A stretch of DNA of 64,000 bases from Segatella copri (lineage in GTDB: Bacteria; Bacteroidota; Bacteroidia; Bacteroidales; Bacteroidaceae). The stretch covers positions 30,748 through 94,747 of the forward strand of contig NZ_NMPZ01000016.1 in NCBI RefSeq assembly GCF_002224675.1, in the 5' to 3' direction. Each line of letters starts with the position of its first letter. The stretch's first letter is position 1. The notes beneath the pieces are model-generated. The model had not been told where the DNA came from, ran no database searches, and saw only the letters and a program-made list of their open reading frames with translations. Made by a program: the position numbers and the translations under genes. Below are positions 9,030-16,976 of this stretch, piece by piece.

Positions 9030-10283
9030 ATGGATATTAAAAGACAACAATATTTAGACCAACTTATCGCAAGCCAAAGGAATGGCTTGATTAAGATTAT
9101 TACAGGTATCAGAAGATGTGGAAAGTCATATCTTCTGTTCAAGTTATTTCATGAGTATCTAAATTCGCAAGGGATTTCAGATGACCATATCATAGAGGTT
9201 GCCCTCGATGATCGTACCAATAAGGAACTGCGTGATCCTGATAATCTGTTGAAATACATCAAGGAGCAGATAACAGACAAAAATCTCTACTACATCATGC
9301 TTGATGAGGTACAGATGGTAGATGAGTTTACAGATGTATTGAATAGCTTGCTGCATATATCAAATGCAGATGTATATGTTACAGGCAGCAACTCGCATTT
9401 TCTATCGACGGATGTAGTGACAGAGTTCCGTGGTAGAGGTGATGAGATACATTTATTTCCATTGTCATTCTCTGAATACTGTGAAGGATATAAAGGGACA
9501 ATAGACAATGCATGGAAAGATTATTATACATACGGAGGGCTTCCTCTTATTTTGACGCTTGATACAGATAAGAAAAAAGAAGATTATCTGAATAACTTGT
9601 ATAAGAGTGTGTATCTCGTAGATGTGTTGGAACGCCATAAGATAAAAAACATGGGAGAGTTTGATGAATTGCTGCGAATTATCGCCTCTTCCATTGGTGC
9701 TCCATGCAATCCAACGAAGCTTGCCAATACATTCAAGAGTGTCAAGAATGTGGCCATTCATCATCAGACGATAAACAAGTATCTAGGTTTTTTAGAAGAT
9801 GCGTTTCTTGTGGAAAAGTCCATCAGATATAATATCAAGGGGAAGAAGTATATCAACACCTTGGCAAAATATTACTTTTCGGATCTTGGAATCAGAAACG
9901 CTCTCTTAGGCTTTCGCCAGCAAGAAGAGACACATATCATGGAGAATATCATATACAATGAATTGCGTACGAGAGGATATCATGTAGATGTGGGTATGGT
10001 GGAAGTCAGAGAGCCAGACAAAAGTGGCAAGTTGTTCAGAAAGCAGTTGGAGGTGGATTTTGTGGTGAATCAAGGAAGTCAGCGATATTACATTCAGTCA
10101 GCTTTCGCCATGCCAACATTAGAAAAAGAGGCGCAGGAATCGGCATCACTATTGAGAATTAAGGACTCTTTCAAGAAAATAATCATTGTGAAAGATGATA
10201 TCAAGCCCAAGAGAAATGAAGATGGCATCCTTACAATCGGGCTGAAAGACTTCTTGTTAGACAAAAACAGTTTAAATTATTAA
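9030..10283 (+). CDS. AAA ATPase with DUF4143 domain
   Basis: ATP-binding protein of the AAA_14/DUF4143 family, whose biological role is not established. Walker A GIRRCGKS at 26-33, Walker B-like YYIMLDEVQ ending near 95, an arginine-containing sensor region (TEFRGRG), and a C-terminal DUF4143 part with KQLEVDFVV, which fits the degenerate PD-(D/E)XK-like fold of this family. 417 aa is normal. It is monocistronic, with its own promoter embedded in three palindromic repeats and a hairpin element on each side. Lower-GC codon use than the neighbouring sus genes suggests it was acquired. Such proteins are commonly found singly in Bacteroidales accessory DNA; a defence or toxin-like role is speculation. 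Confidence 0.85.
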   Translation: MDIKRQQYLDQLIASQRNGLIKIITGIRRCGKSYLLFKLFHEYLNSQGISDDHIIEVALDDRTNKELRDPDNLLKYIKEQITDKNLYYIMLDEVQMVDEFTDVLNSLLHISNADVYVTGSNSHFLSTDVVTEFRGRGDEIHLFPLSFSEYCEGYKGTIDNAWKDYYTYGGLPLILTLDTDKKKEDYLNNLYKSVYLVDVLERHKIKNMGEFDELLRIIASSIGAPCNPTKLANTFKSVKNVAIHHQTINKYLGFLEDAFLVEKSIRYNIKGKKYINTLAKYYFSDLGIRNALLGFRQQEETHIMENIIYNELRTRGYHVDVGMVEVREPDKSGKLFRKQLEVDFVVNQGSQRYYIQSAFAMPTLEKEAQESASLLRIKDSFKKIIIVKDDIKPKRNEDGILTIGLKDFLLDKNSLNY

Positions 10284-10369
10284 TGCTCAAAATATAGAAA
10301 AGTGCCATTCTTCAGGAATGAACTAATGTATATAACTCAAAAAGCGATTACCAAGAATGGAAAGAAAAA

Positions 10370-10414
10370 GGCTCAGGGGAGATTGTCTTATCCACGGACA
10401 ATCTCCCCTGAGCC
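10370..10414. repeat. Interspersed hairpin element, copy 2
   Basis: Perfect 18-bp inverted repeat GGCTCAGGGGAGATTGTC (10370-10387) and its complement (10397-10414) with a 9-nt loop. It matches the element at 8755-8798. It lies 87 bp after the ATPase stop and could act as its terminator, although the copy upstream of the gene argues for a mobile or dispersed repeat. Confidence 0.75.
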
Positions 10415-10487
10415 GAAAAATCTCTTTATTTTGAGATGGTAATTGATGGCTAAGCTTAAATATGGCGATGTACCTTGCTCCAATAGG

Positions 10488-10553
10488 GAATAGTGGGTGT
10501 TTTGATAATGAATAGTGGGTGTCTTTGTTATGAATGCTGGGATAAAGGATAGT
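10488..10553. repeat. 22-bp tandem repeat, three units
   Basis: Units start at 10488, 10510 and 10532, each 22 bp. The first two share GAATAGTGGGTGT and the third begins GAATGCTGGG. No coding capacity is seen. It belongs to a set of unrelated intergenic arrays with the same period in this window. Confidence 0.75.
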
Positions 10554-10618
10554 AACCAGAAGGATGAGGGATAGATATTGGCAGGAGAAAAGGGGTGAGT
10601 TATCGGCTGGACGACTAA

Positions 10619-10706
10619 GTTCGTCTATATGGATGACTCGGGTCATCTATATGGCTCACTACCGTCATCTATATGGATGACCCGGGTCATCCGATACAAA
10701 GAAGCC
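10619..10706. repeat. 22-bp tandem repeat, four units, with a perfect palindrome
   Basis: Units start at 10619, 10641, 10663 and 10685, all 22 bp. The first three share GTCTATATGG or TCATCTATATGG; the fourth is degenerate. GGATGACCCGGGTCATCC at 10675-10692 is a perfect 18-bp palindrome. The 808-bp gap 10284-11091 otherwise holds a 12-bp inverted repeat at 10809-10820 / 10857-10868 and no supported gene. Confidence 0.75.
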
Positions 10707-10937
10707 TTTTCTATTCCTTTTGTGATAGTTGCCTTCTCCCTTAGACTAAGTTGCTTTCTCCTTATATGAATAGTTCTTTCTGCTAATTATTATTGTTGTT
10801 TCAGTGAATTCTCCTTTCACACTTAAGTAACTGATTATAAGTATATTCTGATGATTGTGAAAGGAGAATGAAATTTTAATTGTTATTTTTGAGAAGCTAT
10901 TTCTGAAGGTAACTTTATGTTGAAACCCTCATTTTCA

Positions 10938-11067
10938 TTATCATCATCCCTACATTTTTCCCAAAAACCTTGGAAGTTACGAGGAAAAGTCGTATCTTTG
11001 CAGAAGAAAAGCTGCACTCGGCAAATTGAAAGCAAGCTTTCTTTGCGCTCGTTTGCATTTTCTTTGC
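10938..11067 (+). repeat. 130-bp direct repeat carrying a promoter, copy A
   Basis: Matches 12253-12382 at 128 of 130 positions by eye. It contains a Bacteroidetes promoter: CTTG at 10969-10972, 20 bp, then TATCTTTG at 10993-11000. Copy A drives the DUF1016 gene and copy B the small antitoxin-like gene. Both copies end in a run reading CATTTTCTTTGC. Confidence 0.85.
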
Positions 11068-11091
11068 AGATTGAAGCTAACAATCTTCTAT

Positions 11092-12207
11092 ATGAAACAA
11101 GAAATTGAACAAAAAGAATTAGGCATGGGAAACTTCCAAGGTTATCCATCTTTGTTGAGACAAATCAAGCATCGTGTTTCTTTTGCCCAACAGAAAGCCA
11201 TGTACGCAGCAAACGAGGAGTTGCTCCGTATGAATTGGGACATCGGTGAAATGCTTACCAAAAGCCAAGAGACTGATGGTTGGGGCAAGAAGACTCTACA
11301 GCGCCTAGCTATAGATCTAAAGAATGAGTATCCTGAGAGGAAAGGATTCTCCGTAAGAAACATGCAGTGCATGATGCAGTTCTATAATGAGTACAACAAG
11401 GAGTTGACCATGGCTAAAGTTAGAAATATCCCAATTACGCAATCAATGATTGCGCAATTAGGAAACGCCCCGATCGAGCTACCTATCAAGCACTTATCTT
11501 GGACTCACAATATCATTCTCATACAGCAAGTAAAAAATATTCAAGCAAGATATTGGTACATGATACAATGCATTATAGGGCATTGGCAGACAAGATACTT
11601 AACAGAAGCCATCAAGCTCGATTATTATGGTAAGCATGGCGCTCTCGCCAATAACTTCGACACAACGCTCCCTGCTACAGAAGCACTAGAGGTAAAAGCA
11701 TTATTGAAAGACCCTTATATTTTCGACATGCTCACTTTCACCGACCAATATGACGAAAGAGACATCGAGATTGGGCTCATCAAACATATCGAAAAATTCT
11801 TGGTCGAAATGGGAGCTGGCTTCGCTTTTATGGGAAGACAATATCACATTGAGGTCTCAGGTGATGACTATTATATCGATATGCTGATGTATAACACCTT
11901 TTTGCACAGGTATTTAGTTATAGAATTGAAAGCCACTGACTTCATGCCCGAATACATCGGTAAACTCAATTTCTATTGCTCTGCCATAGATGACACGCTT
12001 TGCAGAGAAGGCGACAACAAGACTATCGGCTTGCTTCTCTGCAAGACCAAAGACAGAATAAAAGCAGAATATGCACTTCGTGATATACAGAAGCCAATTG
12101 GTGTATCTGACTATGAATTAGGTCAAGCTCTGCCGAAAGATTTTCGCAGTAGCCTTCCTTCCATTGAAGAAATCGAAAAGGGACTCAACGAATGGAATCA
12201 AGAATAA
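11092..12207 (+). CDS. DUF1016/YhcG-family putative PD-(D/E)XK nuclease
   Basis: Two-part protein: an N-terminal DUF1016_N helical domain (ANEELLRMNWDIGEML, GFSVRNMQCMMQFY) and a C-terminal YhcG-type PD-(D/E)XK nuclease-like domain. The latter shows YYIDMLMYNTFLHRYLVIELK (Asp, then ExK) and FYCSAIDD. 371 aa from the ATG at 11092. A longer frame opens at 11026, but that start lies inside the duplicated promoter repeat and downstream of its -7 element, in repeat-derived sequence, so 11092 is preferred. It is monocistronic, followed by a stem-loop. Family proteins occur in defence islands and recombination contexts; the function here is unknown. AT-rich codon use and flanking 130-bp repeats suggest horizontal gain. 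Confidence 0.85.
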   Translation: MKQEIEQKELGMGNFQGYPSLLRQIKHRVSFAQQKAMYAANEELLRMNWDIGEMLTKSQETDGWGKKTLQRLAIDLKNEYPERKGFSVRNMQCMMQFYNEYNKELTMAKVRNIPITQSMIAQLGNAPIELPIKHLSWTHNIILIQQVKNIQARYWYMIQCIIGHWQTRYLTEAIKLDYYGKHGALANNFDTTLPATEALEVKALLKDPYIFDMLTFTDQYDERDIEIGLIKHIEKFLVEMGAGFAFMGRQYHIEVSGDDYYIDMLMYNTFLHRYLVIELKATDFMPEYIGKLNFYCSAIDDTLCREGDNKTIGLLLCKTKDRIKAEYALRDIQKPIGVSDYELGQALPKDFRSSLPSIEEIEKGLNEWNQE

Positions 12208-12212
12208 TATTC

Positions 12213-12246
12213 AATAGGCGGCTCTCAATTCCGAGATCCGCCTATT
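12213..12246 (+). terminator. Stem-loop terminator after the DUF1016 gene
   Basis: Arms AATAGGCGGCTCTC (12213-12226) and GAGATCCGCCTATT (12233-12246) followed by TTTT. It closely resembles the terminator after susF at 8494-8526. Confidence 0.75.
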
Positions 12247-12252
12247 TTTTCT

Positions 12253-12382
12253 TTATCATCATCCCTACATTTTTCCCCAAAACCTTGGAAGTTACGAGGA
12301 AAAGTCGTATCTTTGCAGAAGAAAAGCTGCACTCGGCAAATTGAAAGCAAGCTTTCTTTGCACTCGTTTGCATTTTCTTTGC
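12253..12382 (+). repeat. 130-bp direct repeat carrying a promoter, copy B
   Basis: Second copy of 10938-11067, with two substitutions. TATCTTTG falls at 12308-12315. It gives the downstream 68-aa gene the same promoter and leader as the DUF1016 gene. Confidence 0.85.
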
Positions 12383-12415
12383 GGCAAATTAGAAATAACA
12401 TTAAAGTAAAGCAAT

Positions 12416-12622
12416 ATGGATGTAGCTATAAATAATACAACAACAACTATAACTGTTCCGCAAGTTGACTTCAACTTATTAAAGGAACTGGCAAAGAAGT
12501 TTGGCTGGGTTATTCAAACCGAAAAGAAAAGTGGAATTGAAGAAGCCCTAGAAGATGTAAAAGCTGGCAGAGTATATCATGCAAAAGATGCTCACGACTT
12601 AATCAAACAGTGCTTAGAATGA
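12416..12622 (+). CDS. Antitoxin-like small protein
   Basis: 68 aa. An N-terminal strand of Thr/Val (TTTTITVPQVD) precedes a helical part LLKELAKKFGWVI, then GIEEALEDVKAGRVYHAKDAHDL, a pattern common in antitoxins of RelE/YafQ-type pairs. The stop overlaps an ATG (ATGA at 12619), the usual coupling to a toxin gene, but the toxin frame ends after 12 codons. Promoter and leader come from repeat copy B. The family is assigned by pattern only. It could also be a stand-alone regulator. Confidence 0.55.
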   Translation: MDVAINNTTTTITVPQVDFNLLKELAKKFGWVIQTEKKSGIEEALEDVKAGRVYHAKDAHDLIKQCLE

Positions 12623-12657
12623 AATACTCTATTGGCATTACAAACTCTCAACAATAG
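12619..12657 (+). pseudogene. Remnant of a RelE/YafQ-like toxin start
   Basis: ATG at 12619 overlaps the stop of the antitoxin-like gene. It reads MKYSIGITNSQQ and then TAG. MKYSI is a usual opening for RelE-superfamily toxins. The rest of the toxin is missing, replaced by AT-rich DNA and the 22-bp CCTTAAGG array. The identification rests on coupling and five residues, so it is tentative. Confidence 0.4.
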
Positions 12658-12715
12658 AACCCATAGCGATTTTTTAGCCACAAATAACTTTACAAGTTAA
12701 ATACGGTGAAAAAAT

Positions 12716-12803
12716 CTCTTAAGGGAAGATTTTATTTCCCTTAAGGAAAAAAACATTTTCCCTTAAGGAAAAAAATAAATATCCTTAAGGGAAAATTTTC
12801 AAT
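12716..12803. repeat. Four CCTTAAGG-type palindromes at exact 22-bp spacing
   Basis: Units start at 12716, 12738, 12760 and 12782. The palindrome centres are at 12720.5, 12742.5, 12764.5 and 12786.5. Units 2 and 3 share CCCTTAAGGAAAAAAA. Adjacent units can pair into stems. No gene is visible between 12658 and 13096 other than this array and the amylase promoter region. Confidence 0.8.
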
Positions 12804-12981
12804 CTCTTCTTTCCCCATTTTCCGGGAGTTTCTCCTCGATTGTCTCTTTTAGGAATATTATTTACATATCGTAATCTATATGCCAGCAGAATGATAGAAG
12901 ACCTATGATGTGATTCCCCCTCTCACCAGCCACTTCGCAAAGAAGCGGTCGCTTACTAATCGGTTGCTAACGCAGATACAG

Positions 12982-13059
12982 ATGCAAACGTTTGCGCATT
13001 TCTTTTGCTCAATTTACACCAGTTGGAGAAACAACTCACCGATTTTCATCGTAACTTTG
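12982..13059 (+). promoter_or_regulatory. Alpha-amylase promoter with LacI-type operator
   Basis: The operator GCAAACGTTTGC at 12984-12995 lies within a 17-bp stretch identical to the sus promoter (ATGCAAACGTTTGCGCA). The -7 element TAACTTTG is at 13052-13059, 68 bp from the operator start against 67 bp at sus. No good -33 TTTG is seen. This links amylase and sus expression to the LacI gene at 1-788. Confidence 0.75.
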
Positions 13060-13096
13060 CAACAGTTATCAAAGCAACAACTCTAACTGAATAAAT

Positions 13097-15124
13097 ATGA
13101 AGAAAATCTACTTAACACTCGTTGCCCTACTGGCAACCATCAATATGTTCGCACAGGGTTGGCCTGCCAACTATAGCGGCGTGATGCTGCAGGGATTCTA
13201 CTGGGATTCCTTCAGCGAATCCAAATGGACCAAGCTAGAAGCGCAGGCTCCGGAACTGGGTCAGTACTTCAACCTCGTATGGATTCCACAGAGCGCCTAC
13301 TGCGGCAACAAGTCAATGGGTTACGACGACCTCTACTGGTTTTCCGACTACGAAAGTTCTTTCGGAAGTGAAAGCGAACTCCGCTCTCTCATCAAGACCT
13401 TCAAGAATAACGGCATCGGAACCATCGCCGACGTGGTGATCAATCACCGCAAGAACGTATCAACCTGGTTTGACTTCCCGGTAGAAAACTACAAGGGAGT
13501 GACCTACGAGATGAAATCTACCGATATCTGCGCCAACGATGATGGCGGTAAGACCAAGAAAGAGGCAGACAAGCAAGGCGTAAAGCTCAGCAGCAATAAT
13601 GACACGGGCGACGACTGGGACGGAATGCGCGACCTCGACCACAGCAGCGAGAATGTGCAGACCATCGTAAAGGCTTATCTCGATATGCTCCTCAACGACT
13701 TCGGCTATGCCGGATTCCGCTATGATATGGTGAAAGGATACAGCGGAAAGTTTACTGGTATCTACAATACCGCTACCAAGCCTTCCTATTCCGTAGGAGA
13801 ATATTGGGATGGTGATGTCAGCAAGGTGAAGAACTGGCTCGAAAGCACCAAGGTGAACGAAGAGATTACCAGTGCTGTCTTCGACTACCCTATCCGCTAC
13901 GTGGTACGCGATGCCATCAATGGCAAATGGTCAAACGTAAAGACAGATGGTCTGGCCAACGATCCAGCTTACAAGCAGTATGCCATCACCTTCGTAGAGA
14001 ATCACGATACAGAATACCGCTCATCCAGCGAACAGCAGGACCCTATCCGCAAGGATACCCTGGCAGCCAATGCATACATCCTGGCATCTTGCGGTACCCC
14101 ATGCGTATTCTACAAGCACTGGATTGACTGCAAGCAGGATATCAAGGCGATGATCAATGTCCGTCAACTGGCTGGCATCACCAATACCAGCAATACTACC
14201 TTCAATGCTTATAAGGGCGAGGGATATAATGGTATTATGACCACCGGCACAAAGACTTCGCTCCTTGCCATCGTGGGCCCTAACGCCAACAAGTTTGAAG
14301 TGTCTAACGCATACGCTGAAATTCTCAACGGCTATCACTATCGCTATTTCATGTCCAAGAAGGCAAACGTGGCTTGGGTTAATCTGGCATCAGGCGAATA
14401 CGAGGGTGCACAGAAAGCAAAGCTCGTGGCAGTAAGCAACGCAGACGATGCCCAATTGGTTTATACAACTGATGGCACCGAACCTACAGCCAGCAGCAAG
14501 AAGGCAAAAAGCGGCGAAGAACTGGAGATTCCTTTCGGCGAGACAACCCTGAAGGTGGGCTTACTGGTAGATGGCGTTGTGAGCGGCGTGCTGACCCGTA
14601 CTTACAAGGTAGAAAAGCCTGCAGACTTCGACCCATACGATATCACCGTATATGCCAACGCAGACCAGGTAGGATGGAAAGATGGCTTCAACTTCTGGGC
14701 TTGGTGCGAGAAACCAGATGAGAATCTGACCGCCACTAATAAATGGCCTGGCGACAAGGTTACCCAGTGCAAGGAGATCGAAGGAAAGAAATGGTATTAT
14801 CAGACTTACAAGATCAAGAGCAAGGACTATAAGGTTTCATTCGTATTCAGTACAGGTACCGGAACTCCACAGACCGTAGATTTTACGGATATCAACAAGG
14901 ATACCTACCTGGAGGTTCTGAATGAGAAGAACAATGAAGGTCACTATAAGATCAAGGATGTAACTGCCGATATGCCAACAACAGGCATCACCGATGCACC
15001 GGTCATCGACAAGACAACAAGCACCAACAATGCCTGGTACACCCTGGATGGAATGAAGATGAATCAGAAGCCACAGCAAACTGGCATCTATATTCATCAG
15101 GGCAAGAAGATCGTTATCAGATAA
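13097..15124 (+). CDS. Secreted GH13 alpha-amylase with C-terminal starch-binding module
   Basis: Hydrolyses alpha-1,4 links in starch outside the cell. Signal peptide ends at MFAQ (about 20); there is no lipobox, unlike SusG. GH13 motifs: DVVINH (112-117), GFRYD with nucleophile Asp210, GEYW with acid/base Glu235, ENHD with Asp304. A chitobiase-C-like or Fn3-like segment follows (VYTTDGTEPTA, about 454-464), then a CBM26-like starch-binding module around 512-610 (YANADQVGWKDGFNFWAW). The short tail AWYTLDGMKMNQ...KKIVIR resembles Bacteroidetes C-terminal sorting tails. About 675 aa. It carries the shared LacI operator. Exact product pattern is not predictable. Confidence 0.92.
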   Translation: MKKIYLTLVALLATINMFAQGWPANYSGVMLQGFYWDSFSESKWTKLEAQAPELGQYFNLVWIPQSAYCGNKSMGYDDLYWFSDYESSFGSESELRSLIKTFKNNGIGTIADVVINHRKNVSTWFDFPVENYKGVTYEMKSTDICANDDGGKTKKEADKQGVKLSSNNDTGDDWDGMRDLDHSSENVQTIVKAYLDMLLNDFGYAGFRYDMVKGYSGKFTGIYNTATKPSYSVGEYWDGDVSKVKNWLESTKVNEEITSAVFDYPIRYVVRDAINGKWSNVKTDGLANDPAYKQYAITFVENHDTEYRSSSEQQDPIRKDTLAANAYILASCGTPCVFYKHWIDCKQDIKAMINVRQLAGITNTSNTTFNAYKGEGYNGIMTTGTKTSLLAIVGPNANKFEVSNAYAEILNGYHYRYFMSKKANVAWVNLASGEYEGAQKAKLVAVSNADDAQLVYTTDGTEPTASSKKAKSGEELEIPFGETTLKVGLLVDGVVSGVLTRTYKVEKPADFDPYDITVYANADQVGWKDGFNFWAWCEKPDENLTATNKWPGDKVTQCKEIEGKKWYYQTYKIKSKDYKVSFVFSTGTGTPQTVDFTDINKDTYLEVLNEKNNEGHYKIKDVTADMPTTGITDAPVIDKTTSTNNAWYTLDGMKMNQKPQQTGIYIHQGKKIVIR

Positions 15125-15155
15125 AGTCGTTCAAGACTTTGTAAAATATAAGATA

Positions 15156-15337
15156 TAGGTTTCAAAAAGGTTTAGATTTATTTTATAAAAGGTTTAAGAT
15201 TGTTGATGAAAGATGTAGGTTCTAGTTTGAATAAGGTTTAAAGATTGTAGGGTATAGTTTTGGTTTGAATAAGGTTTAAGATTGTTGATAACAAGGTTTA
15301 GATTATTTAAAAACATAGGTTTAGTTTTCAGGGTAAA
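15156..15337. repeat. Degenerate AAGGTTTA tandem array, 22-bp period
   Basis: Units with AAGGTTTA begin at 15167, 15189, 15233, 15271 and 15293, with a degenerate unit at 15211. Most steps are 22 bp; one is 38 bp, and an extra half-step of 11 bp precedes the array. It fills the gap between the amylase stop and the terminator. Similar words (AGGTTTA, GATTGTT) occur in the candidate small RNA at 48970-49141. Confidence 0.7.
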
Positions 15338-15348
15338 CATCAAAAAGA

Positions 15349-15390
15349 AACGCCTGGCGTAGCAATTCTGAAAAAGCTACACCAGGCGTT
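15349..15390. terminator. Bidirectional terminator between amylase and nadK
   Basis: Arms AACGCCTGGCGTAGC (15349-15363) and GCTACACCAGGCGTT (15376-15390) with one wobble, and T-rich or A-rich flanks on both sides. The two genes converge here. Confidence 0.85.
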
Positions 15391-15405
15391 ATTCTTTTTA
15401 TATTA

Positions 15406-16296
15406 CTATCTCTGCCTCTGATCTGCTCCCCACATCAGCTTTTCTCTCAGCGTAGAGAAATATCGCTGGTTGCGCTGCTTCACAATCTTGATAGAGTGAG
15501 GCGCCTTGCGGATAATCAGGCGGGTCTGCTCGGTCATGCGTTCGCTTCTGCCATCAATCGCCACGAGATAATTATGGCTTCGGCTCTCCACATCCAGCAC
15601 GATCTCTGCCGTATCATTGATTACGATAGGGCGGATGTTCAAGCTATGAGGTGCCACAGGAGTAAGACAGAGACTGCCACTCTGCGGAATGATGATAGGT
15701 CCGCCATTAGAGAGATTATAAGCCGTAGAACCCGTAGGCGTGGTCACGATAAGACCATCCGCCTGATAGGTAACCAGAAACTCGCCATCCACCTGCGTGC
15801 GGATGGATATCATCGAAGCATCATCACGTTTCAGCACAGCGATGTCATTCAGGGCAAAAGGATAGCCCGCCAAGATGCCGCCCTCTGCCTTCACCTCGAT
15901 GATGGCATGTTCCTCTATCCTGCATTCGCCGGCATAGAGACTATCCAGCGCTGAATCTATCTCGCCAGGCAGCACATCGGCAAGGAATCCCAATCGGCCC
16001 ATATTCACGCCGAGGATAGGCGTTCCCTTGGCTCCCACACGGCTCGCCGCCTTGAGGAAGGTACCGTCACCACCCATCGAAATAACATAATCTACATCAA
16101 AATTGTAATCCTCGAATACACCTGCTGCCTGCACTTCAAGGTGCTCCACCTTGGTAAGAAAGTCGTAGAAGAGACTTTCGATATACACTTCAGCCTCTCT
16201 TTTCTCCAGATAAGAGAGGATTCGCATGATGGAAGCACTCTTCTTGGCCTGATATTCATTGCCAAATATAGCAAATTTCAAATGTTGTTGTGCCAT
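15406..16296 (-). CDS. nadK: NAD kinase
   Basis: Phosphorylates NAD to NADP in the cytoplasm. 296 aa, with the diagnostic GGDGT motif (SMGGDGTFLKAASR), NMGRLGFLAD, and the glycine-rich PTGSTAYNLSNGGP. Start at 16296 (MAQQHLKFAIFGN). It is divergent from the DJ-1-like gene at 16384 and converges with the amylase. Confidence 0.96.
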   Translation of the reverse strand: MAQQHLKFAIFGNEYQAKKSASIMRILSYLEKREAEVYIESLFYDFLTKVEHLEVQAAGVFEDYNFDVDYVISMGGDGTFLKAASRVGAKGTPILGVNMGRLGFLADVLPGEIDSALDSLYAGECRIEEHAIIEVKAEGGILAGYPFALNDIAVLKRDDASMISIRTQVDGEFLVTYQADGLIVTTPTGSTAYNLSNGGPIIIPQSGSLCLTPVAPHSLNIRPIVINDTAEIVLDVESRSHNYLVAIDGRSERMTEQTRLIIRKAPHSIKIVKQRNQRYFSTLREKLMWGADQRQR

Positions 16297-16383
16297 TATT
16301 TTGTTATTTCAATTATTATTCTTACATTTGCAGTTGCAAAAATAGCATTAATTATTGAATTACGCAATAAAAAAGATAAAATT

Positions 16384-16956
16384 ATGGCTAAGGTATATGA
16401 ATTTCTTGCCAACGGCTTCGAGGAAATCGAAGGATTGGCTCCTGTTGACATCCTGCGCAGAGGTGGCGTGGATATCAAGACAGTAAGTGTCACCGGAACT
16501 GAATGGGTAGAGACTTCCCACGGCATCACCATCAAGGCTGACCTCAAGTTTGAGGACATCCAGAGTTTCGAGGATGCCGATATGCTCCTCCTGCCTGGCG
16601 GAATGCCTGGCAGCAGTCATCTCAACGAGCACGAGGGTGTACGCCAGGCTCTCATCGCCCAGCACAAGGCAGGCAAGCGAATCGGTGCCATCTGCGCTGC
16701 CCCTATGGTTCTGGCAAGCACCAGTATCCTCGATGGCAAGAAGGCAACCTGCTATCCTGGATTCGAGCAGTATTTCAGCGACAGTACCGAATATACCGCT
16801 ACCCTCTTCCAGGAGGATGGCAACGTGATAACAGGCGAAGGTCCTGCAGCTACCCTCCCATACGCCTACAAGATACTGAGCTACTTCGCAGGCGATGGCA
16901 TCACTGGCGAATTGCAGAAGGGCATGATGTACACCCACCTGATGGAAAGCAAGTAA
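16384..16956 (+). CDS. DJ-1/PfpI-family protein
   Basis: Class I glutamine amidotransferase-like DJ-1 protein, 190 aa. It has the opening [20 protein letters not shown] and the nucleophile-elbow cysteine in [12 protein letters not shown] (about Cys104). The family includes chaperone, deglycase and stress-response members, and sequence does not settle which activity this one has. ATG at 16384 is chosen; the longer frame from 16141 overlaps nadK. It is 20 bp ahead of ispD, so the two are likely co-transcribed. Confidence 0.9.
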   Translation: MAKVYEFLANGFEEIEGLAPVDILRRGGVDIKTVSVTGTEWVETSHGITIKADLKFEDIQSFEDADMLLLPGGMPGSSHLNEHEGVRQALIAQHKAGKRIGAICAAPMVLASTSILDGKKATCYPGFEQYFSDSTEYTATLFQEDGNVITGEGPAATLPYAYKILSYFAGDGITGELQKGMMYTHLMESK

Positions 16957-16976
16957 AAGAACAAAAAACAAGAAAT

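Noticed and set aside
11026..11091. Upstream start for the DUF1016 protein
   Set aside because: It lies in the repeat-derived leader shared with an unrelated gene.
12292..12474. 60-codon minus-strand frame across repeat copy B
   Set aside because: Runs against the repeat promoter and overlaps the antitoxin-like gene.
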